From assembly GCF_008831285.2 (NCBI RefSeq), contig NC_045139.1, forward strand, positions 27,436,808 to 27,500,807: DNA of 64,000 nucleotides. Reading direction: 5' to 3'. Of the stretch, positions 23,230 to 32,120 are shown in pieces. A program made the translations under genes and the position numbers. Within the stretch, counting starts at the first letter, position 1, and the number at the start of each line of letters is the position of its first letter. The stretch comes from Nymphaea colorata (Eukaryota; Streptophyta; Magnoliopsida; Nymphaeales; Nymphaeaceae). The notes under the pieces were generated by a model. That model saw only the letters and a program-made list of their open reading frames with translations, searched no databases and was not told where the DNA came from.

Positions 23230-23928
23230 ATCTCTAGTGAAATCTATGCTCTTTACAAAAACAAAACTTGGGAATTGGTACCTTGTCAGCCACATTATAA
23301 TGTTGTGGGTTGTCGATGGATATCCAAGGTCAAAAGAGATGCAGATGGCTCAGTGGCACGATTCAAGGCACGTCTTGTAGCCAATGGGTATAGTCAAAGA
23401 GAAAGAATTGATTATTCAGAAACTTTTAACCCAGTCATTAACCCCACTATTCGATTGATTTTATCTATTGCTACCAGTTAGAGATGGATTATTCATCAAC
23501 TGGATGTTAACAATGCCTTTTTGCATGGCATACTAAAGGAAGAAGTACATATGAGTCAACCGCCAGGATTTGAAGACAATAATCATCCTGATTATGTGTG
23601 CAAATTGAAGAAGTCATTATATGGACTTAAGCAAGCTCATCGAGCATTGTTTGAAAGTTTAAGCACGTATCTCATATCTAAGGGATTTGCAGGATCCAGA
23701 TTTGATCCATCTCTGTTTGTATATATTTCGTCATCATGCATTGTGTATATTCTCATATATGTTGATGGTATTATTTTGACAAGAAACTCTCCACTTGAGA
23801 TACGAAACATCATTCATGAGATGTGTAACAAATTCTCCATCAAGGATTTGGGAAAGATTCATTACTTCCTTAGGATACAAGTTGAATATAATGGATCTGA
23901 ACTTTATCTTTCACAAAAAAATACATAA
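23230..23928 (+). pseudogene. Copia reverse transcriptase (element C)
   Basis: VGCRWISKVKRDADGSVARF, KARLVANGYSQRERIDYSET, a TAG at 23479-23481, then HQLDVNNAFLHGILKEEV and MSQPPGFED (first catalytic Asp region), KKSLYGLKQAHRAL, and ILIYVDGIILTR where YVDD is expected. Gly at 23767-23769 replaces the second Asp. Then KDLGKIHYFLRIQVEY and a stop at 23926. Confidence 0.9.
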
Positions 23929-23939
23929 GCGACATCCTT

Positions 23940-24705
23940 TTTAGAGCTCAAATGGGAGAAGCCAAAGCCGTCATCACATCAGCTGCCCCTAACATATCTC
24001 TTTCAAAATTTGAAGGAGAAAAACTCAAGGATGAAACTCTATATAGAAGCATTGTGGGCGTACTTCAATATATGACTCTCACATGTCCAGACATTGCATT
24101 TGCAGTTAACAGGGGATGTCAGTTTCTTCATGAACCCACTGATCTTCACTGGACTCATGTAAAACAAATTCTTTGCTATCTTCAAGGAAATCAAACTTAT
24201 GGCCTACATATAAAAGCTTCTCCACATTGAAAACTTGAAGCATATTCAGATGCTGATTGGGTCAGTTGCCCTGATGGCAGAATATCCACAAATGGTTTCA
24301 TCACTATGATGGGAGGAAACATAATCTCGTGGGAATCAAACAAACAACATATAGTAGCTCGTTCAAGTATAGAGGCAGAATATAAAGCCATGGCTGGAGC
24401 TACTACAGAACTTACATAGCTAAGGCACCTTCTCAACAACTTACAGGCCCCACTACTTGAAGTTCCTATATTAAAGTGTGATAATCTGGGAGCCACCTAT
24501 CTTGCAGTCAATCCTGTCTTTCATGCTCGGACAAAGGATATCGAAATAGATTTTCACTTTTTGGGAGAGAAAGTCACAAGGAGAAATTTAAATTGAATTT
24601 GTCAAATCTGAATATCAGATAGCAGACATTTTAACTAAACAGTTACAAAGGCTGAGGTTTCATTTTCTCAAAGACAAACTCAATCTTGTTGACACAAGTA
24701 TTGGC
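23940..24705 (+). pseudogene. Copia RNase H (element C)
   Basis: DETLYRSIVGVLQYMTLT and DIAFAVNRGCQFLHEPT link RT to RNase H. After a stop at 24228-24230 come AYSDADWVSCPDGRISTNG, NIISWESNKQHIVARSSIEA, EYKAMAGATTEL and [20 protein letters not shown]. The three acidic residues of the RNase H site are visible, but two stops break the frame. Confidence 0.85.
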
Positions 24706-24716
24706 TTGAGGGGACA
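24706..24716 (+). other. Polypurine tract of element C
   Basis: TTGAGGGGACA directly upstream of the TGATAAAAT start of the 3' LTR; plus-strand priming site by position. Confidence 0.7.
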
Positions 24717-25046
24717 TGATAAAATAAAGATGGCTGAAGATCACGATGGAAGATTTCCTCCTAAAATCAAGCAGTGGGCTTAAGATCAAGATGGAAAATC
24801 ACTTCCTGAAATCAACTAGTGAGCTAAGATCACGATGGAGGATCAATTCCTAAAATCAAGCGATTGGCTGAGCATAAAGAGAAAGAATTTAAAATTAAAG
24901 AGTTACCTTGTTTATCTAAATCAAGATCCACGATTATTGGATCTCTGCTGTAACTCCAACTGTATATATCAATAAAGAACTCTCTCAAAGCATCAAGAGA
25001 GAGAGACGTGGATGTAGTCAGCCGAACCACTTTAATAGTTGTTGCA
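24717..25046 (+). repeat. 3' LTR of element C
   Basis: Same structure as 19240-19591, including three copies of the 45-bp repeat (landmark at 24760, 24805 and 24849), and ending GTTGTTGCA. Substitutions and small deletions relative to the 5' LTR indicate age. Confidence 0.85.
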
Positions 25047-25049
25047 TTT

Positions 25050-26930
25050 GTCTTACTGACTTTTTCATCCTTAAGAACTTTAGGTTATTTATATCTTTAT
25101 TTCTAAGAAGCTCACTCCAAGTACTATTGCCGACTTTTGTTGCATCCCCATCTTTAACTCTCTTAGAATATGATTGTTAGGCTTCTTCCTGTTCCTTTTT
25201 TCCCTCTCAAACCTCTTATATAGCTCCTTTTACATGACTTTTACCCCAAGCTTCCACTTTAAAATGAATCTTGGTACACCTTTGTTTCTCTTGAAGCTTG
25301 AAAGCTCCAAAGTTTTTAGTTCCATTAGATGAAATTTCTTCTTTTTTTTATTTGGCAAGGTTTTGGCTTTAGCAGGAAACCCTCAACGATGGATCCAAAC
25401 CCTGGTCTCCCATGCCTAGCTTGTTGTCTCCTTTAATGGGTGCATTGGTGAGTTTTTTGACCCTTATCTGCTCAGCAATTCTCTCTACTTACTTGGACTC
25501 TCGTCATTCTGTATGCTTTATTAAGGTAACATTTTTCTCATCTTTTGTATTTCTACTTTCCAACAGATCTCCCAAGTTTTGCATCTTTCAGCTTTCTTTT
25601 GGTTTTCCATTTATACAACGAAATATCAACTCTTGTTCTTGGATCTCCTTGGGTACCATATTAGTTGCTGAAGTGTGCTTCCACGATCATGCCCTTTAAG
25701 CTGCCTTTTGGTTACCTTGGTCTTTAAATCTCTACTTCTCTCCACCCCACTTTTTGAGGTCTTATTGAGCACTATTTGGTCTCCAGGATGCTTAGCTAGT
25801 AGGGTAAGCTTATGTCCCTGTGAGCAGGCTCATGCTTCTCATGCATTGTCTTGCCTCTCGTCCTGCATGCATTTACCCTATTTCATATGTCTGTAGTTGT
25901 TTTTGAGAACTTCAAACATAGTTTGGCAATTTCATTGGAACTTCAATCACTTGTCTAACTGCCTTGCATAGACTTGGATGTCATTGCATGGCCTTGCCAA
26001 TTGAGCACCTAGATGTTGTGAGAATTTGTTGATGGTGCATCGTATTGTTGTGTTCATAGTAGCAGCAGCTGGCCACCTCCAATCACCCCCTTCTAATCTT
26101 CATCTGCCATAAATATGACCTCTATGATTCACCCTGTTGGCCTGTTGCCTAACCTTCTTGCCTCGCTTTGCTTGTATAGTGGACTATTATGTCCTCCATG
26201 CCCCTTTTCCTTGAACTTGCAATCTTGCCATCTAATGGCCCTCCCCTTTGGCCTCTTTCTACTTCAAGGGTCTCCTCCACCTCCACTTACCATTGCACCA
26301 CCTTTTCCACGTTGCCTCATGGCTCCCCAAGTGAATGCTTTGGTTCCACATGCTCTCCACCTAAGCACTATTTTTGTTGGCTCCTCCTTATTGGCCATGT
26401 TAACACCTTTTAACTTTGATAGTACCCAAGTGTCCATCTTGCTCCTTGTTGTCCCCTCTTCTCCTTGCCACTGAGTCCCATTTGCTTCTTCATCGAACAT
26501 TGGGTTGCTATTGCTTAGCCAGCCTTATCCCATTTACATCACATCCCATTATTCCTCAACACCTGCTCCCCTAACCTGCAGTGCCCGACCTTCGCCTCTT
26601 CACTTGGAACTGGTCCTTCCTTATCTTTTGTCGGTGGTGCAGCAACAGGGTTTTCACGAATACTTGCAGTCCTTTTGACTCTCTGTTTCAAGTTGCAGAG
26701 TGATGTCCACATGGCCTTTTGTCATTTCTGCTGCTTGTTTATTGTTGTTGGCTAGTCTCTTTCTGTCTGTGTCTTACATGTGTTTAGTTTCTTTTGTTGC
26801 TTTTGTGCTTTCATGACAACTTGTCAAATTGTCTCTCTTATAGTATATATGAGAATTCTATGTTAACATGTGGTGTGTGGATAAAAGTTAAAAATTATCA
26901 CTTAAAAGCACCATGAATCATTCCATATTG
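25050..26930. other. No recognisable gene
   Basis: CT-rich on the plus strand around 25700-26600. The longest frames (26115-26474 +, 119 codons; 25412-25699 +) are Leu/Pro/Ser-rich with no family signature. A minus-strand stretch at 25060-25330 reads as a broken basic sequence that I could not place. Confidence 0.4.
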
Positions 26931-26938
26931 CCTTGTTA

Positions 26939-27050
26939 AAAACTGTCGCAAAAGGTGATAATTGGCCATGGTTAAAAACTGGTCATTTATGACAGCCAGT
27001 TGCTTGGCCATGGTCTGTAACGACAAAATATGTCATTAGCGACAGTTTTC
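26939..27050. repeat. Short inverted repeat with AAAACTGTCGC / GCGACAGTTTT arms
   Basis: AAAACTGTCGC at 26939 is the exact reverse complement of GCGACAGTTTT ending at 27050. Between them are nested palindromic pieces: TTGGCCATGG/CTTGGCCATGG and AACTGGTC/GCCAGTT. GCGACAGTTTT-like subterminal repeats are known from plant CACTA-type transposons, so a small deletion derivative is possible. No ORF and no target duplication seen. Confidence 0.5.
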
Positions 27051-27114
27051 AATTACTCAATGAAAAGAAAAAAAAAAAGGAAACCATGCAGCCATAGAGG
27101 TAGCCGGCTGATTT

Positions 27115-27116
<2 letters not shown>

Positions 27117-27202
<86 letters not shown>
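27117..27202. repeat. (AT)n microsatellite
   Basis: About 86 bp of uninterrupted AT, followed by CTATCTGTGTG. Element D inserted in the GT tract just beyond it. Confidence 0.95.
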
Positions 27203-27204
<2 letters not shown>

Positions 27205-27213
27205 ATCTGTGTG

Positions 27214-27631
27214 TGTCACGGGCCGACAACTCCGGACCGTGCGGCGCGGCAAACTCTCGCCAGTAAGCCGCAAGCCTTCGCCTCGTTCAAGTGAGCACAG
27301 ATCACTTGAACGCTTTCTCGAAAACAAAGACACAAAATACACAAGAGTGTCGAAAGAAAACTCGCAATATATTCACTTTAACAAGATGAGTACATCACGA
27401 GGGAAGCAAGTAAGCTATTACACTTTACTTACAAAGGTTGGCCGAAGCCGCTTACAAAGTTCCCAAGCCGACCAACCAAAGCTAGGAACCCCAATCTATA
27501 CACTTGCAAAGGACCTTGGGAGGGTACTCCTACACAGATGAACACTCAAGCTTACACCAAGGCCCAAACATACACAAAGGAAATCAACTAAAACAAAAAC
27601 AAAGACTGTACAACCCTGACACAGGGGAACA
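27214..27631 (-). repeat. 3' LTR of element D
   Basis: Minus strand TGTTCCCCTGTGTCAGGG... to ...GGCCCGTGACA, so TG...CA ends. It is almost the same as 29662-30078. The last LTR base toward the interior is 27631, next to the polypurine tract. Confidence 0.95.
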
Positions 27632-27645
27632 GGCTCCCCCCTTCA
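27632..27645 (-). other. Polypurine tract of element D
   Basis: Minus strand TTGAAGGGGGGAGCC immediately before the TGTTCC start of the 3' LTR. Confidence 0.85.
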
Positions 27646-27666
27646 AAACAAGCGCCGTCCTCGGTG

Positions 27667-28497
27667 CTATCTGCTGTGATAGGTCTTCACGTCCAACGGG
27701 TAGCACTGCTTCATGCAAAACACATACTCCCACGTTGGGTCTTGCTCGCCTATCCACTTTACTTGGTATTTCTTCGGCTCCCCTCAAGAGTTTGCTTTTT
27801 GCCGAAGAATCTTCTCCACCCGTTGATTTGTTGCTTGCTTGGTCGGCGATACTCGCTGCACGGTGAGGTCTCGTTCTGGGAGGGTTCTGTTAGAGTCTCC
27901 GCCCTGCCTTTGTTGAAGAGTGGATACTACCACGGCCTTACCTTTATCATTCCTTGTTGGGACGGTTGGGACCATGCAAGGGTGCCTCTCGTCCATGATA
28001 TTTACACTTCGTAAGTGCGGCATCGGTACCATCTTTGATGCGCAGAGGAACTCCATGCCTAGAATCATCTGGAAATCATCTGTCTGAACCACCGAGAAGT
28101 TGGCCCTTCCCGACCAACCCTCAATCTTCACAACTGCATCTCGGACTATGGCGTAGATCGGTCTTGCCTCTGAGTTCACTGCCTTCACACGTGACTCCCC
28201 CTTTCCTCGGGTGAGGCCCAATCTCCCGACTTCCTCCTCCGAAATAAAATTGTGCGTGGCTCCCGTGTCTACCATGGCGATGGTAGGTTTTCCGTTCACC
28301 AGAATCTCTATGCACATGAGCTTCGTTGAAGGTGTCGTTGTCACCTTCGTTTCCTCCTCTTTTGTCAAGGCGTGAAGAAGTTGAAGTGCCCCAATTCTGG
28401 GCTCTTCCACATCTCCACCTTGTAGCGCATTTGCAGATGACCTTGAAGTGCTTGCCTCTATATCCCTCGCAGCATTGGCCTGCCCTGTCGGCCTTAC
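27667..28497 (-). CDS. Aspartic protease fused to a chromodomain-like C-terminus (element D)
   Basis: In the same phase as gag, opening right after its TGA. The open part to 27784 contains EEPRIGALQLLHAL, then the protease core IEILVNGKPTIAMVDTGATH with NFISEEE (DTGA active site) and MILGMEFL. It ends in NQRVEKILRQKANS, TGA (27784-27786), and continues in frame as GEPKKYQVKWIGEQDPTWEY to TAG at 27667. VEKIL...YQVKWIGEQDPTWE is the pattern of the chromodomain at the end of chromovirus integrases. RT, RNase H and integrase core that should lie between are deleted. Whether the TGA codons are read through is unknown. Confidence 0.8.
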
Positions 28498-29568
28498 TCA
28501 CTTTGGGCAGACGCGTGCCTCATGCCTTTCCCCACAAACCCAACAAGTTACTTCTCTTGGTGGCCCATTGTAATCCCTGCGAAAGAATTGCCTTCCCCCA
28601 GTTTGCCTCTGAAATGACGATCCACTTCTGTCTCGCCGCTCTTCCTTACCGTTGTGGTCGGACTCCCTTGTAGGCTTGAAGGTTTCAGTGTAGCTTTTGC
28701 GTTGGGTATCTGCCAAGCGCTCGGCTGCCACATATGCTTGCTCCAAAGTCTTCGGGTCTGATCTCTCCACATCGGCTTGGGCCCAAGATTGGAGCCCTAT
28801 GATGAACCAGTTAAGCTTATTCTTTTCTGGCATCTTAGGTACATCCAACATGAGCTTTTGATAGGCTCTAACATATTCCCGCAAAGAACCTGTCTGTCTC
28901 AGGTTCGCCACCATCCGGTAAGTCTGTCTCTCGGCATCCATAGGCATGAAGTACCCCTTCAGCTGTTTACGGAAGTCGTCAAAGGTAGCAATCGTGCAAT
29001 CGCCATTCTCAACGTCAAACATCTTCCGCCTCCACCAAGCCACAGCATCTCCCTCTAACAACATCGCTGCGGTCTTGATCTTCAAGTCCTCCTCTACTAC
29101 GTTTTGCAAGTCCAGGTAGTAGTCCACTTGAAACAGGAAGTTGTCGATCGCCCTCGCATCCCGGCTACCACTGTACTTCGCCGGACGTTGAACGTCGACC
29201 CTACTGGTCCTCTCATGGCTACTGCTGGATGAGCTAATACGTAGCAGTCTCTGATTTGAAGCCCGAAGTTCAGCAACTTCGTCCTGCAAGGTCTTCACTA
29301 AGTCGGAGAGTGAACGGTTCAAGGCCACTGACTCGGCCATCTGTTCCCGCATCAACTTCATCTCCTCCTTGAATCCCTCAAAGGTCTCAGCGGCAAAGCC
29401 GAGGGCTTCCTCATGGGTGGCCACATCTGCGACCAACCTATTCACCGTCTCTTCCAGGTTTCCCTGGCCACGGTCTAGGCTCGTCTCCCCTTGACGGCCT
29501 GGGCTCGCCTCCTCTGGACGGGCCGGTTCCTTGCCTTTGGCACATCGCAGATTATATGATGATGCCAT
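28498..29568 (-). CDS. Ty3/gypsy Gag polyprotein (element D)
   Basis: Intact 356-residue frame from ATG at 29568. Residues about 40-110 form a heptad-like coiled coil (ETFEGFKEEMKLMREQ, LVKTLQDEVAELRASNQ). Residues about 125-290 are the retrotransposon Gag capsid domain (PAKYSGSRDARAIDNFLFQV, MLLEGDAVAWWRRK, FDDFRKQLKGYF). A basic linker follows. The C-terminal knuckle is CWVCGERHEARVC, CX2CX3HX4C, one residue shorter than the common CX2CX4HX4C. TGA at 28498-28500 ends it right after CPK. Confidence 0.9.
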   Translation of the reverse strand: MASSYNLRCAKGKEPARPEEASPGRQGETSLDRGQGNLEETVNRLVADVATHEEALGFAAETFEGFKEEMKLMREQMAESVALNRSLSDLVKTLQDEVAELRASNQRLLRISSSSSSHERTSRVDVQRPAKYSGSRDARAIDNFLFQVDYYLDLQNVVEEDLKIKTAAMLLEGDAVAWWRRKMFDVENGDCTIATFDDFRKQLKGYFMPMDAERQTYRMVANLRQTGSLREYVRAYQKLMLDVPKMPEKNKLNWFIIGLQSWAQADVERSDPKTLEQAYVAAERLADTQRKSYTETFKPTRESDHNGKEERRDRSGSSFQRQTGGRQFFRRDYNGPPREVTCWVCGERHEARVCPK

Positions 29569-29639
29569 GGCTCCTTCAACGGCAGCAAGTCAGCTCGACG
29601 ATCTACACCGACTCTCCAATCGCTTCCCCAGATTGACCT

Positions 29640-29660
29640 GAATCTGGGCTCTGATACCAG
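29640..29660 (-). other. Primer binding site of element D
   Basis: Minus strand TGGTATCAGAGCCCAGATT, a canonical match to the 3' end of plant initiator tRNA-Met, adjoining the 5' LTR. Confidence 0.9.
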
Positions 29661-29661
29661 T

Positions 29662-30078
29662 TGTCACGGGCCGACAACTCCGGACCGTGCGGCGCGGCAA
29701 ACTCTCGCTAGTAAGCCGCAAGCCTTCGCCTCATTCAAGTGGGCGCAGATCACTTGAACGCTTTCTCGAAAACAAAGACACAAAATACACAATAGTGTCG
29801 AAAGAAAACTCGCAATATATTCACTTTAACAAGATGAGTACATCACGAGGAAGCAAGTAAGCTATTACACTTTACTTACAAAGGTTGGCCGAAGCCGCTT
29901 ACAAAGTTCCCAAGCCGACCAACCAAAGCTAGGAACCCCAATCTATACACTTGCAAAAGACCTTGGGAGGGTGCTCCTACACAGATGAACACTCAAGCTT
30001 ACACCAAGGCCCAAACATACACAAAGGAAATCAACTAAAACAAAAACAAAAACTGTACAACCCTGACACAGGGGAACA
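29662..30078 (-). repeat. 5' LTR of element D
   Basis: Near-identical partner of 27214-27631; differences include a G-run indel (GAGGGAAG against GAGGAAG) and about eight substitutions. The outer flank begins GTGTG, matching the other side. Confidence 0.95.
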
Positions 30079-30870
30079 GTGTGTGTGTGTGTGTTTTGTT
30101 GTATTAAAGTCTAGTGTCGGTTATTTCTTTCCTATTTCTTTTCCTTTACATGTTTCACTTCTTTAGATAACTACAATGGCACGAGCGAACCCCATCACAC
30201 CCCACGGTTAGATCCAGAACCCAAATGTATACAACAGAATTCCAACTTTCATGTGATCTTGGAATATTTTGGAGGTCCAAACGTGAATATTGAATCATGA
30301 CATGCCATTCTTCTCATGCAGTATGTGAAATCAGAGGTTTTGCCGAGCAATGGACACAAGCAGGGATGCAAATGGTTATGATCCAAGAGAGAAAATTACA
30401 TTGGAAGTCAGGCGAGGAAGAAATCAGATGGACTTAATTACATTGGAGATCCAGCTGAAATCGAATGCAATGCAGCCAAAAAGGAAAAAATTCCAATGCA
30501 AGCAAGGGCAGAGGGGGGGCTGAACGATCTTGCGAACCACTAAATAACATTATTTGAAATTTTTCCACGGGTTTGATGAAGTGGAGCCCAATTCTGATCT
30601 GCTCCGGTTGTCTAGGAAAATCTTCTCCGATTGCCTTCAAACTTCACCAGATTGCTCCTGGGGATGTTACAGAGTTGACAGGCTGGTCGCCGGCCTCTGA
30701 TCGGACTCCGGTCCCCGGAAAATGTTGATTACTCAGATTCTGTTCATGGTGCCTAACAGAGTTGTTCCTCCTCCGATCTGAGCATATTTTGTTCTCTGTC
30801 GACCGATCCATGGATTCACAAGCCTCTGATCTCGTCACAAGGAAATGTTAAGAACCACAGCAACTTCGGT
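30079..30870. other. No recognisable gene
   Basis: Starts with the rest of the GT microsatellite that element D split. The remainder has short frames on both strands (for example 30434-30640 and 30644-30838 on the minus strand) without a family signature. Confidence 0.4.
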
Positions 30871-30873
30871 ACC

Positions 30874-31362
30874 ATGCTGCGACGGGGCAGATCCAAATTA
30901 ATTCAGCAGAATGATGAAGCCAAGAGGCTTAAAGGCCAGGTCCATGAAGGAGGGAAGTTATATGGAGCATTAACAATGGGTGATTACCCAAGGCTTCAAT
31001 GCCGAAAAAGGTCACTACTAGAACTACTGCCTAGAGACTATGGACCAGCTCCACGGCAGGAGTATCTAGAGTATGAGGAAGGAGTGAGAGAAGGGGGTGA
31101 AGATGCGAAATCAAGTGGGCCGAACCAAAAGAAGACTGACTTAGAACCCCAAACACCGAAGAGGTTGGAGCAATCCAAGACTGCGATTACAGCCCCTACA
31201 TCAATGCATTACAAGTTAGAAGTTCAGGCTGAGTATGCAGCAGGAGCGTGGGGTGATAGAACTGTCAACAAAGACCACAAGATGTCACCTTCAAGGCCAA
31301 TTCAATCTCTATATGAGCCAATCTGCAAAGTTAAAACATGGTTGTTTGAATCTGAGCTATGA
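30874..31362 (+). CDS. Uncharacterised open reading frame, 162 codons
   Basis: ATG at 30874 to TGA near 31362. The product is charged and without hydrophobic segments: LRRGRSKLIQQNDEAKRLKG at the start, then LELLPRDYGPAPRQEYLEYE, then a Lys/Glu/Pro-rich stretch. I recognise no domain. It lies between element D and the 3' end of the glycosyltransferase gene, on the opposite strand. It may be an exon, a decayed gene or a chance frame. Confidence 0.25.
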   Translation: MLRRGRSKLIQQNDEAKRLKGQVHEGGKLYGALTMGDYPRLQCRKRSLLELLPRDYGPAPRQEYLEYEEGVREGGEDAKSSGPNQKKTDLEPQTPKRLEQSKTAITAPTSMHYKLEVQAEYAAGAWGDRTVNKDHKMSPSRPIQSLYEPICKVKTWLFESEL

Positions 31363-31369
31363 GGTAGCT

Positions 31370-31988
31370 CGTTGACAGATCACGGACATGTGGATAACGC
31401 TCTTGCCAGAAGGTTCAAGACAATTACATCAAAAGTCCATAACTCAACGCATCATTCTCTAATTCAATGCACAGGTAGTCAGTTCCCACCTGATATATTC
31501 AAGTGTAAAATGTTAACCTTTATTACATTTACGAGGAGGAAAGGAATTCGAAGTGCACGAGTAACCAAGACTGTTCCATAAGAAGCTGAGAATAGGAAGA
31601 AACAGAAGTAAATGGATTGTGATATAGGAAAAGAAAAATGCATATTTACATCGACAAAGAATTAATCACATTGGCATGCCACTAGGACTCAAGTACGGAA
31701 CGAGATTACAATTTCGGTTAATCTTATCCACCAATAGATCAAGTATATCAAACAATGCTCCAAATGATTGGCTAAAAATAAGCATTTTAGCATGATAAAT
31801 AGAGGTGGTGAAAAACCCTGCTGAGCGATCAGAACTTGCAATTTGGCAGCTCGGCCCCTCTAGGGCTCTGGGTTACATAGCCAGGCAATCAAAATCTCTG
31901 TGACCAGCTTGAAACCATTAAGAGCTTCTGGGTTTAGAAGGGAGAGCTGACAGCAAAATGATCTAAAGAACAATGTCGAAGGATATAA
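31370..31988 (-). other. 3' UTR and downstream region of the GT14 gene
   Basis: No coding signal. The transcript probably ends somewhere between 31620 and 31900, but no unambiguous polyadenylation motif was found. Confidence 0.4.
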
Positions 31989-32120
31989 TTAAATAGTTGA
32001 TGTGTGGCTAGAGAAGATTTCCATTAAATTGTCTAGTGCTTCTGGCTTGAACTTTCTTGCAAATAAATAACATGGCCTCTTCACTCCATTCCACAGACAC
32101 GGCACTAGGGTCTTTTGTTT
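31989..32120 (-). CDS. GT14 gene, last coding exon (10)
   Basis: After acceptor [30 protein letters not shown], then [13 protein letters not shown] and TAA. The [16 protein letters not shown] block is the hallmark C-terminus of this family. A 3' UTR of a few hundred bases probably extends toward 31640; no clear AATAAA is seen. Confidence 0.9.
   Translation of the reverse strand, partial: KQKTLVPCLWNGVKRPCYLFARKFKPEALDNLMEIFSSHTSTI

Larger units (their letters stand above)
19240..25046 (+). mobile_element. Ty1/copia element C, full-length but inactive
   Basis: Complete architecture: LTR, PBS, leader, gag, duplicated zinc knuckle, protease, integrase, RT, RNase H, polypurine tract, LTR. The LTRs (about 351 and 330 bp) differ at many sites. 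Defects: stops and frameshifts in gag, integrase and RT; integrase first catalytic Asp replaced by Asn (22239-22241); RT YVDD changed to YVDG (23758-23769). No convincing 5-bp target duplication (TCCTT before, TTTGT after). Confidence 0.9.
27214..30078 (-). mobile_element. Non-autonomous Ty3/gypsy element D (gag-protease-chromodomain)
   Basis: Two LTRs of about 417-418 bp with roughly nine differences by eye bracket only 2.03 kb. The element reads on the minus strand: LTR, PBS for initiator tRNA-Met, gag, TGA, aspartic protease, a chromodomain-like C-terminus, polypurine tract, LTR. The flanks carry GTGTG on both sides (27209-27213 and 30079-30083), a 5-bp target duplication inside a GT repeat. 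Reverse transcriptase, RNase H and integrase core are absent. Structure and young LTRs fit an element mobilised in trans by a chromovirus relative. Confidence 0.9.

Noticed and set aside
19235-25051. A 5-bp target site duplication for element C
   Set aside because: TCCTT before the 5' LTR and TTTGT after the 3' LTR do not match; the LTR boundary could be off by a base or two, but no match appears nearby.
27030-27342. Frames on both strands with long IY runs near element D
   Set aside because: Translation of the AT microsatellite joined to LTR sequence.
27784-28410. Reading the protease frame of element D as a complete stand-alone protease gene
   Set aside because: The frame is already open from just after the Gag stop, and its C-terminal tail continues into the chromodomain-like segment past a TGA. 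It is part of a polyprotein remnant.
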